From Ovoidimarina sp038744785 (GTDB lineage Bacteria; Pseudomonadota; Alphaproteobacteria; Rhodobacterales; Rhodobacteraceae): a DNA stretch of 64,000 bases. Below are positions 9,528 through 17,879 of this stretch, in pieces (within the stretch, counting starts at the first letter, position 1; every line of letters starts with the position of its first letter). The DNA is taken from positions 18,341 to 82,340 of the forward strand of contig JBCDLX010000022.1 in the NCBI GenBank assembly GCA_038744785.1. The letters run 5' to 3'. Below the pieces are notes generated by a model. The model searched no databases and had not been told where the DNA came from. It saw nothing but the letters and a program-made list of their open reading frames with translations. Position numbers and translations under genes: made by a program.

Positions 9528-10184
9528 TCAGCGCAGATTGACGCGGAGCGCGGCGGCAGCGGCAAATGGCAGGATCGCAGCCGCCGCCAGCGAGATCGCC
9601 GCAAGGAGCGCCAGGGCAGTTCCAGCCGCAAGCCCCTCTGCACCAACCCGCGCCGCCTCGGCCCCAAAGATTAAGGTCGGAACGTAGAGTGGAAGGACAA
9701 GAAGCGACAGAAGAAGCCCCCCGCGCCTGAGGCCCACTGTCAGCGCCGCCCCAAATGCCCCGATTATTGATAGCGCTGGCGTGCCCAGAAATAACGAGAG
9801 CGTCAGCCAGCCAAAGGCATTTGGAGCAAGATTTAGAAGAACGCCCAAAGCTGGCGCCGCAAGCGTAAGCGGCAGACCTGTCGTTACCCAGTGCGCAGCA
9901 GCCTTGGCAGCCACCACGGCCTCAAGCGGGATCGGTGCTGTTGCGAGCACGTCAAGCGATCCATCGTCCCGATCCAGCGCGAACAGCCGATCAAGCGACA
10001 GAAGGCAAGCCAAGAGCGCACCGATCCACAAAATGCCGGGGGCAATGGCGCGCAATAACGACGTCTCTGGGCCAACAGCAAACGGCACCAGCGTGACCAC
10101 GATCAAGAAAAACACGAGCGCCAGCCCGAAGCCCCCGCCCGCCCGAATCGCAAGCCGCAGATCGCGCCAGAAAACGGCGCTCAT
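9528..10184 (-). CDS. ccmB: Haem exporter permease CcmB
   Basis: Integral membrane partner of the CcmA ATPase in the CcmABCD complex. The protein is 218 residues with about six hydrophobic segments. It opens with SAVFWRDLRLAIRAGGGFGLALVFFLIV, and FALDRDDGSLDVLATAPIPLEAVV follows in the first loop, both characteristic of CcmB. The ATG at 10184 overlaps the ccmA stop at 10181 by four bases, so translation is probably coupled. Confidence 0.93.
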   Translation of the reverse strand: MSAVFWRDLRLAIRAGGGFGLALVFFLIVVTLVPFAVGPETSLLRAIAPGILWIGALLACLLSLDRLFALDRDDGSLDVLATAPIPLEAVVAAKAAAHWVTTGLPLTLAAPALGVLLNLAPNAFGWLTLSLFLGTPALSIIGAFGAALTVGLRRGGLLLSLLVLPLYVPTLIFGAEAARVGAEGLAAGTALALLAAISLAAAAILPFAAAAALRVNLR

Positions 10185-10801
10185 GCGAAGGCCCCTTCAA
10201 AAGGATCGGACGCGACCGCCCGTCCCTTCGGACGATAGAATTCCAGCTGAAGCGTTTCCGCATCTATCTCAAGGTCGGTGTGGGTCGCGATGATCGCTGA
10301 ACCACCCTGCCCCAGATGCGCACGAACCATGCCGCCAAACTGCGCAACGGCGCGGTCGTCAAGCGAAACGGTCGGTTCATCCAGAAGCCAAACCGGTCGC
10401 CCGGTGACCGCCAGCCGCGCAAGACCCAGTCGCCGCTTTTGCCCCGCCGACAGGTTTTGGACCGGACGGTGCCTTAAGGAGCCAAGGTCAAACGCCTCGA
10501 TCGCGGGGCCGATGTCGCTTGCACCAAACATCCCCGCCCAGAACCTAAGGTTCTCTTCTGCCGTCAGTGTGCCTTTCAGCGCGTCCGCATGGCCGGCATA
10601 GGCCATCGCGTCGGGTTCTGCAGTAACCTCCCCGGCATCAGACGGCTGCAATCCGGCCAATGTACGCAAAAGCGTCGTCTTACCGGATCCGTTCGGCCCG
10701 CGAAGGATAAGCGCAGCACCCGGCTCTAGCGCGAAGGACATGCCCTCGAGCACGCGGATGCCGCCCCGGCTGCAGGAAAGATCTGTCACGGTCAAGGCCA
10801 T
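10181..10801 (-). CDS. ccmA: Haem exporter ATP-binding protein CcmA
   Basis: ATPase of the CcmABCD complex; hydrolysis drives release of holo-CcmE. The 206-residue ABC protein has Walker A GPNGSGKTT (about 35-43), signature LSAGQKRRLGLAR, Walker B VWLLDEPTVSLD and the H-loop IIATHTDLEI. The short length and the signature with AGQKRR are typical of CcmA. It follows the Mth938-family gene by 43 bases and starts the ccm block of this long minus-strand run. Confidence 0.95.
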   Translation of the reverse strand: MALTVTDLSCSRGGIRVLEGMSFALEPGAALILRGPNGSGKTTLLRTLAGLQPSDAGEVTAEPDAMAYAGHADALKGTLTAEENLRFWAGMFGASDIGPAIEAFDLGSLRHRPVQNLSAGQKRRLGLARLAVTGRPVWLLDEPTVSLDDRAVAQFGGMVRAHLGQGGSAIIATHTDLEIDAETLQLEFYRPKGRAVASDPFEGAFA

Positions 10802-10844
10802 TGGGTCTGGGTAACGTCAAGCCAAGCCGGGGGAAAGCCGGTTC

Positions 10845-11198
10845 TCAGACTGGGATAAGCGCAAGACCAACGCGACGGCCTTCGCTCAAAAGAATGTTGT
10901 AAGTCCGGCAGGCCGCCGGCGAGTTCATGACATCGACTCCAATCCCAGCCGCGTCCAAAGCGTCCCGTAGACCGGGCGGTACCTGCGCAATCTCGGCCCC
11001 CGTGCCGACAAAGATGACGTCGAGCGCGCCTTTGGCAGCCAACAGAGTATTGGTGTCATCATACCCACCCCAAGGCACCACACCCGACGGCAGAACGGCT
11101 ATTGCACCCTGATGCGCCGTGCCTCCGATCCGGAAAAACCCAGGGCCGTACCCATCGACGGGCATCGCATTCGTGTAGGTGATTTCGTTCAGACGCAT
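10845..11198 (-). CDS. Mth938-like (DUF498/NDUFAF3-type) protein
   Basis: A 117-residue soluble protein starting MRLNEITYTNAMPVDGYGPGFFRIGG, with GAIAVLPSGVVPW, LDVIFVGTGAEI and the C-terminal YNILLSEGRRVGLALIPV. These are the features of the Mth938 fold, related to mitochondrial complex I assembly factor NDUFAF3. In alphaproteobacteria it is often found next to secDF. The start at 11198 is preferred over an upstream in-frame ATG that lies inside the neighbouring permease gene. Molecular function in bacteria is not established. Confidence 0.85.
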   Translation of the reverse strand: MRLNEITYTNAMPVDGYGPGFFRIGGTAHQGAIAVLPSGVVPWGGYDDTNTLLAAKGALDVIFVGTGAEIAQVPPGLRDALDAAGIGVDVMNSPAACRTYNILLSEGRRVGLALIPV

Positions 11199-11208
11199 AG
11201 GCTGGACC

Positions 11209-11949
11209 CTAGTCCCAAACCGGCAAGCCGGAAAGTGCGGAGGCTGCGATGATCGCATAGGCGATCCCGCGATAAACACGCTCCTGCCCCGGACGGAACA
11301 GCCACGCCCCGATGACATTTCCCAAAAGGCTCGGCGCGACCAGAACACATCCCAGAAGAACAGCACCTACCTCCAGCCGCCCGATCAGCGCCAGAACCGG
11401 CAAGTACACGACATCGGTCAGGATCAAATATAGTAGCGTATTGGCCCGTATCACTTGCACCGGCAAGGGACTGGCCATGTAAAGAAGGATCACAGGCGGC
11501 CCGGGCAGGCCCGCGATCCCCATCAGCACGCCGCCCAAGCCGCCAGTTCCAAAGATCATCGGCCTCGTAAGGGTTCCGCGATATCGCAGCCCTGAAATCA
11601 GGCACACCAGAAGCAATAGCGCGATGCCTGACACTGCGTATCGAAAGAAAACTGGCGAGGCGAGAGACAGCAAGTAAAGACCAATCGGCAACCCGATGAT
11701 CAGTCCGCCGGTCAAGCGCAGGACATCGGCCCGGTGCCCTTCGCGCAGGGCACGCGGAACCGTTGGCAGCGGCGCAATCAGATCGAAAACCACCAGTGTC
11801 GTGATCGCAGCGAAGGGTGACAGAAACTGACCTGCGACCGGCAGATAGATCATCGCCGTCCCAAACCCCGAGAAACCACGCACCAGCCCTGCAACGAAGG
11901 CTGCCGCTACCAGAAGCCACAGGTCGGGTCCGGTCGCGGCAAGTGTCAT
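11209..11949 (-). CDS. TauE/SafE-family permease (second of two)
   Basis: A 246-residue membrane protein with about eight hydrophobic segments and the family N-terminal motif AAAFVAGLVRGFSGFGTAMIYLP, repeated in the second half as GGLGGVLMGIAGLPGPPVILLY. TauE/SafE proteins are proposed exporters of sulfite, sulfoacetate or other small anions, and the substrate cannot be read from sequence. The start MTLAATGP at 11949 places the first TM at the N-terminus; an upstream in-frame ATG at 12009 would lie inside the preceding gene. It follows a paralogue by 28 bases, so this is a tandem pair inside the sec-ccm run. Confidence 0.85.
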   Translation of the reverse strand: MTLAATGPDLWLLVAAAFVAGLVRGFSGFGTAMIYLPVAGQFLSPFAAITTLVVFDLIAPLPTVPRALREGHRADVLRLTGGLIIGLPIGLYLLSLASPVFFRYAVSGIALLLLVCLISGLRYRGTLTRPMIFGTGGLGGVLMGIAGLPGPPVILLYMASPLPVQVIRANTLLYLILTDVVYLPVLALIGRLEVGAVLLGCVLVAPSLLGNVIGAWLFRPGQERVYRGIAYAIIAASALSGLPVWD

Positions 11950-11977
11950 CGGGGGGCTCGGTCTGCCATAAAGGCTT

Positions 11978-12733
11978 CTAACCGGCCGCCCCGCGTAGGC
12001 CCAGCGCAATCGCGACCGCTATCAGCGCATAGGCGACCGCGCGATACAGCGCCTCGCGACGCGGATCGAACAGGGCCCGCCCTGCCAACCCTCCAGCCGC
12101 ATAGGCCGGCAACAGCATCGCGCCAAGCCAAAGCGCGTGTCCCGTGATCAGTCCCTGCAGCGCCATCTGTGGAACGACAAGCAGACTTCCGAGCGTCAGG
12201 AACACCAGCGTGTTGGCCCGCATTCTTGCAGCCCCTCCCCCTGCGGCAAGGTTGAACAGGATAACCGCAGGCCCCAACAGACCCGTCGCGCCGCCTAGAA
12301 CACCCGCGAGCCCCGCAACGCCGACCGAAGCCCGAATCCCCGGACGCACCGACAGCCTAACCCCCGCGATCAGGACCAGAAGCGTCAGCGCCGCTAGCCC
12401 TGAGACCGCGAACTGCGTGGTTCTTGGATCTACCGTCCGCAACACCCAGATCCCAACCGGCAACGTCAAAGTCGCGGCCAGAGCCATATACACAGTTTCC
12501 CGCCGGTCGCATTCGCCCCAAGCCCTAGGAACAAGGGTGACAAGCGAAGACAGTGCAGACAGCGCAAACGCCGCGATTGCTGTTGCCGGATCGATCAGCA
12601 CTGTTGCTATCGGAAGAAAAATCAGACCCGCGCCAAAACCCGCAAAGCCGTAAACGACCCCAGCGGCGAAGGTCGCAGCCAGAAGAAGCGGCAAATGCGG
12701 CAGCGCAAGCGCGGCCGCGAAGGCTTCAGGCAT
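11978..12733 (-). CDS. TauE/SafE-family permease (first of two)
   Basis: A 251-residue integral membrane protein with the family repeats AATFAAGVVYGFAGFGAGLIFLP and GLAGVLGGATGLLGPAVILFNLA. It is a paralogue of the following gene and similar in length and repeat layout. The ATG overlaps the secF stop by eight bases, so it is translationally coupled to secF. A sulfur-anion or organic-anion export role is a family-level guess. Two copies side by side could form a hetero-oligomer or may be a simple duplication. Confidence 0.87.
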   Translation of the reverse strand: MPEAFAAALALPHLPLLLAATFAAGVVYGFAGFGAGLIFLPIATVLIDPATAIAAFALSALSSLVTLVPRAWGECDRRETVYMALAATLTLPVGIWVLRTVDPRTTQFAVSGLAALTLLVLIAGVRLSVRPGIRASVGVAGLAGVLGGATGLLGPAVILFNLAAGGGAARMRANTLVFLTLGSLLVVPQMALQGLITGHALWLGAMLLPAYAAGGLAGRALFDPRREALYRAVAYALIAVAIALGLRGAAG

Positions 12734-13694
12734 CGACGTTCGCGTACTGGTTTCCTGCGTTGGCGTCAGGCTTCGACCAATCGCGCTTCACGCCAAGGAA
12801 AAGCAGGATCGCCGAGGCGACGAACACCGACGAATAGGTGCCGACGATCACACCCCAGATCATGGCGAACACGAACCCGCGGATCACGTCGCCGCCCAGA
12901 ACGTACAGCGACACCAGTGCCAGGAGGGTCGTGACCGAGGTCATGACAGTTCGCGACAGGGTTTCATTAATTGACAGCGAAAGCACCTCTTTGAGGTCCT
13001 TTTTCTTGTATTTGCGAAGGTTCTCGCGAACCCGGTCGAACACAACGACGGTGTCGTTCAACGAATAGCCCACAATGGTCAGAAGCGCCGCGATGATCGC
13101 AAGATCGAACCGGATCTGAAGAAGCGAGAATATCCCAATGGTCAGCACGATATCATGCACAAGGGCGGCCACAGCACCCAGCGAAAACTGCCATTCGAAT
13201 CGAAGCCAGATGTAGACAAGGACCGCGCCAATCGCGAGCAGGACGGCAAGGATCGCTGTTTGGACCAACTCGCCCGAGACCTTTGGACCCACGGATTCCA
13301 CCGCGGGGAATGTGATTGACGGATCAAACGTTTGAAGCGCCGTTTCAACAGCAAGCACCGTGTCAGCCGACACGCTTTCATCGCCCGCCTGCGCCTGAAT
13401 GCGGATCATGGCGACATTTTCGTCCGGCCCAAACGTTGGATCGAAAACCTCGGTGATCGAGACATCGCCCAGATCAAGCGGCGCTATTGCGTCGCGGTAT
13501 GCGCCGACATCGACGGCTTGCGTCGATTCCGTTCGGATCGTGGTGCCGCCCCTAAAATCGATGCCGAAATTCAGCCCGACAATCAGGAAGATAAGAACCG
13601 AACCGATCATCGCGGCGATTGACGCACCGAACGTTGCCCGCCAGTAACGGAAAAAATCCCAGCTCGTTTGTTTCGGGACCAGGCGCAGGCGCAT
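12726..13694 (-). CDS. secF: Protein translocase subunit SecF
   Basis: Partner of SecD; uses the proton gradient to help pull preproteins out of SecYEG on the periplasmic side. The 322-residue protein shows the SecF N-terminal segment (NFGIDFRGGTTI), a periplasmic P1-type domain, and TM4-TM6 with YSLNDTVVVFDRVREN and NETLSRTVMTS. The ATG is three bases downstream of the secD stop, so the pair is an operon. Confidence 0.96.
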   Translation of the reverse strand: MRLRLVPKQTSWDFFRYWRATFGASIAAMIGSVLIFLIVGLNFGIDFRGGTTIRTESTQAVDVGAYRDAIAPLDLGDVSITEVFDPTFGPDENVAMIRIQAQAGDESVSADTVLAVETALQTFDPSITFPAVESVGPKVSGELVQTAILAVLLAIGAVLVYIWLRFEWQFSLGAVAALVHDIVLTIGIFSLLQIRFDLAIIAALLTIVGYSLNDTVVVFDRVRENLRKYKKKDLKEVLSLSINETLSRTVMTSVTTLLALVSLYVLGGDVIRGFVFAMIWGVIVGTYSSVFVASAILLFLGVKRDWSKPDANAGNQYANVDA

Positions 13695-13697
13695 CTG

Positions 13698-15359
13698 TCA
13701 GACCTCGATCGTCTTGGGGCGGCGGCGCTCGAACCACATCACAACCATCAGGCGGGTGAGGAAGATCGCCGTGAAGACCGAGGTCAGAATACCCAGGCCC
13801 AGCGTAACCGAGAACCCGCGCACAGGCCCCGAACCGACGGCAAACAGGATCGCCGCTGTAATGAAAGTGGTGATGTTGGCGTCCAGAATGGCGCTCAGCG
13901 CCTTTTCGTAGCCAAGCTCAATGGCCCGCGCTGGACCTTTCGCGGTCTTTAGCTCTTCGCGTATTCGTTCAAACACGAGCACATTCGCGTCAACCGCCAT
14001 ACCAATCGTCAGAACGATCCCGGCGATCCCCGGCAGCGTCAACGTGGCGCCGATCAGCGACAGAAGCCCAAAGATCATAGCAACGTTCAGGATCAGCGCG
14101 ATGTTCGCGAATATCCCGAAAAGCCCATAGCTCAGCCCCATAAACACAAGAACGGCCGCAAAGGCCACGATGCAGGCAATCCGTCCTGCGTCGATGCTGT
14201 CCTGTCCAAGCTCTGGACCGATAGTCCGTTCCTCGAGGAAAATAAGCTCAGCCGGTAGCGCGCCAGCGCGCAAAAGTACCGCCAGGTTCGTCGATTCCTC
14301 GATGGTGAAGTTCCCGGTAATAATCCCCGATCCACCGGGAATATGGGATTGGATCACGGGCGCCGAGATCACCTCTTCGTCCAAGACAATTGCAAACGGA
14401 GAACCGATGTTTTCAGCTGTGTAATCCCCGAACTTTCGCGCGCCGGACGGATTGAACCGGAACGTCACGGCAGGCCGGCCGTTCTGATCGAAGCTCGGTT
14501 GCGCGTCGGTGAGTTCCTCTCCGGTCACGACCGGTGTACGCTCAAGCTGATAGAACGCGCCCGGTTCGTCGATAGATGGCAGCGTGATCGACCGGCCGCC
14601 TGCCACGTCATCTGCTGACGAGGCACGACCCACCACAGGGTTAAACGTCAATTGCGCCGTCGTTCCGATCAGCGCTTTCAATTCGGCGGCCGAACCCACG
14701 CCCGGCACCTGGATGAGGATCCGGTCGGTGCCCTGACGTTGGATCGTGGGTTCACGTGTGCCCACCTCGTCCACGCGGCGACGGATGATCTCAAGCGATT
14801 GACGGATCGTCCGGTCGTCTGTCGCGCGCTTTTCCTCGTCCGTCAGGCTCACAACGAGCGTGTCTCCCTGGCCGGCGACCTGAATGTCGGTCGATCCAAT
14901 ACCTGTCAATGACACCACGGGCTGCGCCAACCCGCGCGCAATTTCGACGGCACGACGTAATCCATCGGGCTGCGAGATCCTGATACGCAATTCGTCGACA
15001 GGGCCGTCTTGCCGGCGGATCGTGCCCACCTCATCGCGCGCCTCGCGAAGCGCGTCCCGCACCTCGGGCCAAAGCGCATCCATTCGTCCTTCATACACAT
15101 CTTCAACCTGCACTTCGGCCAAAAGATGCGCGCCGCCGCGCAGATCAAGTCCGAGGTTTACAAGTGATGAGGGAAGGAACTCCGGCCACCCTGACCGCGC
15201 CTCTAAACGTTCAGGCGTCTCGCCCAGAACCTCAATCTCGGCCACCGCGTCATTGTGCTGTTCGACCTTGGTATAAAACGCATTGGGCATCGCCATAAGC
15301 AGCCCAGCCGCGACGACGCACCAAATAAGAATCCGCTTCCAGAGATCTATCTGAAGCAT
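13698..15359 (-). CDS. secD: Protein translocase subunit SecD
   Basis: Large subunit of the SecDF complex, 553 residues. It has an N-terminal TM, the motif LGLDLRGGAHLL, the periplasmic P1 region with VDEVGTREPTIQRQG and RILIQVPGV, and the C-terminal six-TM block with MAVDANVLVFERIREE and LDANITTFITA. The length is shorter than E. coli SecD (about 615) but usual for this group. It sits nine bases after yajC and three before secF. Confidence 0.97.
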   Translation of the reverse strand: MLQIDLWKRILIWCVVAAGLLMAMPNAFYTKVEQHNDAVAEIEVLGETPERLEARSGWPEFLPSSLVNLGLDLRGGAHLLAEVQVEDVYEGRMDALWPEVRDALREARDEVGTIRRQDGPVDELRIRISQPDGLRRAVEIARGLAQPVVSLTGIGSTDIQVAGQGDTLVVSLTDEEKRATDDRTIRQSLEIIRRRVDEVGTREPTIQRQGTDRILIQVPGVGSAAELKALIGTTAQLTFNPVVGRASSADDVAGGRSITLPSIDEPGAFYQLERTPVVTGEELTDAQPSFDQNGRPAVTFRFNPSGARKFGDYTAENIGSPFAIVLDEEVISAPVIQSHIPGGSGIITGNFTIEESTNLAVLLRAGALPAELIFLEERTIGPELGQDSIDAGRIACIVAFAAVLVFMGLSYGLFGIFANIALILNVAMIFGLLSLIGATLTLPGIAGIVLTIGMAVDANVLVFERIREELKTAKGPARAIELGYEKALSAILDANITTFITAAILFAVGSGPVRGFSVTLGLGILTSVFTAIFLTRLMVVMWFERRRPKTIEV

Positions 15360-15368
15360 GAAACGCCC

Positions 15369-15695
15369 TTACGAGGCAGGTTCAGTCTTGGACAGAACCT
15401 GAGCGACAGTGCTACGCACCACACGGACCTTGACGCCTTCGGCGAGCTCGACCTCAATCTCATTGGCATCGTCATCCTTGACCTTGGTGACCTTACCGAT
15501 CAGCCCGCCTTGCGTGACAATCTGGTCGCCCCGACGCAAGGCCGCAACCATCGCGTTGTGTTCCTTCACCTTCTTTTGCTGTGGGCGGATGAGAAGGAAA
15601 TACATGATCGCGAAGATAAGGATCAGTGGAATGAAACTGCCAAGGGCGCCTGCGCCTCCCCCGGCCGCTTGCGCAAAGGCAGGCGTTGCAAACAT
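15369..15695 (-). CDS. yajC: Preprotein translocase subunit YajC
   Basis: A 108-residue single-TM protein that associates with SecDF. It has the N-terminal hydrophobic helix (FIPLILIFAIMYFLLIRPQQ), the family motif RPQQKKVKEHNAMVAALRRGDQI and the VTQGGLIGKV segment. The start MFATPAFAQ at 15695 follows an AGAG box. Longer upstream forms would run across the divergent promoter shared with the protease gene. It is the first visible gene of the minus-strand sec-ccm run. Confidence 0.95.
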   Translation of the reverse strand: MFATPAFAQAAGGGAGALGSFIPLILIFAIMYFLLIRPQQKKVKEHNAMVAALRRGDQIVTQGGLIGKVTKVKDDDANEIEVELAEGVKVRVVRSTVAQVLSKTEPAS

Positions 15696-15807
15696 ATCTC
15701 TACCCCGTTTGTCCGGGGCTTCGTCTGCCCCCGTTCTCGTCGGCTCGGGTTCTATCTGTGGTGCCGGGTCTTGGCAAGCAAGCCGATGACAGCGATATCT
15801 TTTGCTA

Positions 15808-16524
15808 ATGCGGTGGATCACCCTTTTTCTTGCTCTCTCGACCCCGTCTTTGGCCGAGACACCACGCCCGCCCATGGTGCCGCTCGAAGCGCATCCCGAC
15901 TGGGCGGCCATCGGGCGCGTCAATGTCACAGGCTATCGCCGTCGATCGGCCTGCACAGGCACACTTGTGTCGCCCAATCGCGTCGTAACAGCGGCGCATT
16001 GCCTGTTTCGCGATGGCGAACCGGCGCGCGTAGAGGACATTCGGTTCGCGGCCGGCTGGTTTCGGGGAACACCCGCCGCAGTCGGGCGAGTGACGTCGGT
16101 CGACTTTCCGGGTCTCTGGTCACCCGGGGCGCCTGCTACGGCGGACACCATTGCGTCAGACGTTGCAATCCTGACCCTGAGTGACCCGATCACTGACGTC
16201 GAGCCTCTGCCCGTTTCCAAAGGCGATGGTGGCGAGATGCGCATTATCGGCTACCGCTGGGACAGGCCGCACGCCCTAACCGACCACACACCCTGCATTG
16301 GCACTGCCCGGTTTGCGCCTGCCTTGGGACTGACCTGTCGGGTCGTTTCGGGCACATCCGGCGCCCCTGTCTTGACGCTGGAGGACGGTGCGTGGGCGGT
16401 GATGGGTGTCACCAGCGCGCGCGCCGACGGCATAACACTTGCCGCCCCGATCTCGCGTCAAAGCATTTCGCGCTCGCAAACGCCCGGCATAGAGTCCGCG
16501 TCAACGCCAATGCGCCGCGACTAA
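15808..16524 (+). CDS. Secreted trypsin-like serine protease (S1 family)
   Basis: A 238-residue protein with a signal peptide (MRWITLFLALSTPSLAE) and a chymotrypsin-fold domain. Catalytic residues are recognisable: H64 in TAAHCLF, D118 in SDVAIL and S184 in SGTSGAPV. Cysteines around the histidine (C49, C65) fit the usual disulfide. The ATG at 15808 is used rather than a TTG two codons upstream. It is monocistronic and divergent from yajC across 112 bases. The target is unknown; a periplasmic or extracellular role is inferred from the signal peptide. Confidence 0.88.
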   Translation: MRWITLFLALSTPSLAETPRPPMVPLEAHPDWAAIGRVNVTGYRRRSACTGTLVSPNRVVTAAHCLFRDGEPARVEDIRFAAGWFRGTPAAVGRVTSVDFPGLWSPGAPATADTIASDVAILTLSDPITDVEPLPVSKGDGGEMRIIGYRWDRPHALTDHTPCIGTARFAPALGLTCRVVSGTSGAPVLTLEDGAWAVMGVTSARADGITLAAPISRQSISRSQTPGIESASTPMRRD

Positions 16525-16534
16525 AGCGATCTTG

Positions 16535-17131
16535 TCACGCGACCCTCAATGCTTCGATATCAATGGCGATATCTTCGGCCAATTCGCGCACGCGGTTCGC
16601 TGCGTCACTCCTTTGGGCGTAGGCGCGCAGACCGAAAATCTCGGCCTGAAGGCGTCGGGCAAGTCTCTCGGGATCGGCATCGGCGGCAATTTCGCCTTGT
16701 GTTTTTGCCGCCTTAAAGCGGTCGGCGAACCCTGTCTCCACCCGTCGGATCAGATCCTCGGCAGCACGCCGCAGCGCGGGGTCATCCTCAGGCGTCTCAA
16801 GCACGGTTTTGACCAGCATACAGGCACGTGACGGTGCGTCGTGGTCGCATATGCCGCCCAAAGACCGCACGTGGGCTGCGAGCCCATCAAGCGGCGAAGC
16901 GTGTTCTTCCTGAATGCGGTCGAACTCACGCCCTGAGGCTTCGGCATAAAGCGCCAGCGCCTCAGCAAACAGCTTCTCTTTCGATCCGAAGGCTGCGTAG
17001 ATGGAACCCGGACGCATATCAAGCGCCGCCTCAAGATCCTTAAGCGACGTGGCGTGATAGCCCTTCTCCCAAAACAGATCGCGTGCCCGGCCCAGGACCT
17101 CAACGCGATCATATGCCGCCGTTCTTGCCAT
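16535..17131 (-). CDS. TetR/AcrR-family transcriptional regulator
   Basis: A 198-residue regulator. The N-terminal helix-turn-helix is clear (RARDLFWEKGYHATSLKDLEAALDMRPGSIYAAFGSKEKLF, about 15-54), followed by a helical ligand domain with a cysteine in SRACMLVKT. It is transcribed away from the CMD/AhpD gene, and three palindromic sites lie in the 140 bases between them. The simplest reading is that it represses itself and the CMD gene and is released by a thiol-reactive or small organic ligand. The ligand is not identifiable. Confidence 0.9.
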   Translation of the reverse strand: MARTAAYDRVEVLGRARDLFWEKGYHATSLKDLEAALDMRPGSIYAAFGSKEKLFAEALALYAEASGREFDRIQEEHASPLDGLAAHVRSLGGICDHDAPSRACMLVKTVLETPEDDPALRRAAEDLIRRVETGFADRFKAAKTQGEIAADADPERLARRLQAEIFGLRAYAQRSDAANRVRELAEDIAIDIEALRVA

Positions 17132-17158
17132 GCGCTTCCCTTTCTCACGCGCTCACGC

Positions 17159-17174
17159 TTGAGTGACTGTTCAA
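17159..17174. promoter_or_regulatory. TetR operator candidate, site 1
   Basis: TTGAGTGACTGTTCAA, a 16-base near-palindrome. It shares the pattern TTGANTGANNGNTCAA with two further copies in the same intergenic region and lies closest to the tetR start. Confidence 0.65.
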
Positions 17175-17182
17175 ATATATAC

Positions 17183-17198
17183 TTGAATGATTGCTCAA
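17183..17198. promoter_or_regulatory. TetR operator candidate, site 2
   Basis: TTGAATGATTGCTCAA, centred 24 bases from site 1. It is the middle copy of the three repeats between the divergent tetR and CMD genes. Confidence 0.65.
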
Positions 17199-17224
17199 GT
17201 AAAGCTATGTCGCCTTCACGGAAT

Positions 17225-17240
17225 TTGAGTGATCGCTCAA
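17225..17240. promoter_or_regulatory. TetR operator candidate, site 3
   Basis: TTGAGTGATCGCTCAA, the best dyad of the three (arms TTGAG and CTCAA around a GATC core). It is centred 42 bases from site 2 and ends about 32 bases before the CMD gene start, where a bound repressor would block transcription or translation initiation. Confidence 0.7.
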
Positions 17241-17271
17241 ATATGGGCGCAAACCAGAAGGAATCAAAGAT

Positions 17272-17829
17272 ATGGCCGACTTCACACTGCACACCGAAGA
17301 CACTGCTCCGGAAGAAAGCAAGCCGCTTATTGAGAAATCGAAGGCCGCCTTCGGTCGTCTGCCCGGCCTTCACGCCGTCATGGCCGAGGCGCCAGGACTG
17401 CTTGAGGGATATCAGATCCTGCACAACCTCTTTCAGACCAAGACAAGCTTTGACAAAGACGAATTGACCGTGGTCTGGCAGACCATCAACGTCGAGCACG
17501 AATGCCATTACTGCGTTCCCGCACACACCGGCATCGCCAAGATGATGAAGGTGGACGACGCGATCATCGAAGCACTGCGGAACGAAACCCCGCTGCCTTC
17601 CGACAGGCTCGAAGCGCTGCGTACCTTTACGCTCGCAATCGTGCGCAAGCGCGGCAACGTCGACGAGGATGACCTAAACGCCTTCTTCGAAGCGGGTTAT
17701 GAAAACCGCCAGGTTCTAGAGATCATTCTGGGTCTCGCCCAAAAAGTGATGTCGAACTACACCAACCACATCGCCGAGACACCGATCGACGCCGTGTTTA
17801 GACCGCTCGAGTGGCAAAAAGCAGCCTGA
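17272..17829 (+). CDS. Carboxymuconolactone decarboxylase/AhpD-family protein
   Basis: A 185-residue protein with the AhpD-like motif EHECHYCVPAHT, giving a CxxC (C78, C81) and a following histidine (H85). Family members with this motif act as alkylhydroperoxidases or related thiol-dependent enzymes. Most homologues are uncharacterised, so the substrate is open. It is the presumed target of the divergent TetR regulator. A strong intrinsic terminator follows. Confidence 0.87.
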   Translation: MADFTLHTEDTAPEESKPLIEKSKAAFGRLPGLHAVMAEAPGLLEGYQILHNLFQTKTSFDKDELTVVWQTINVEHECHYCVPAHTGIAKMMKVDDAIIEALRNETPLPSDRLEALRTFTLAIVRKRGNVDEDDLNAFFEAGYENRQVLEIILGLAQKVMSNYTNHIAETPIDAVFRPLEWQKAA

Positions 17830-17851
17830 GCGGCGGGCTCTAGTTACCGAG

Positions 17852-17879
17852 AAGGCCGGACAGTCGTCCGGCCTTTTCC
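17852..17879 (+). terminator. Intrinsic terminator, probably bidirectional
   Basis: Stem AAGGCCGGAC, loop AGTC, stem GTCCGGCCTT, then TTCC. The 10-bp perfect stem lies between the convergent CMD gene and the coiled-coil membrane protein gene. Confidence 0.8.
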
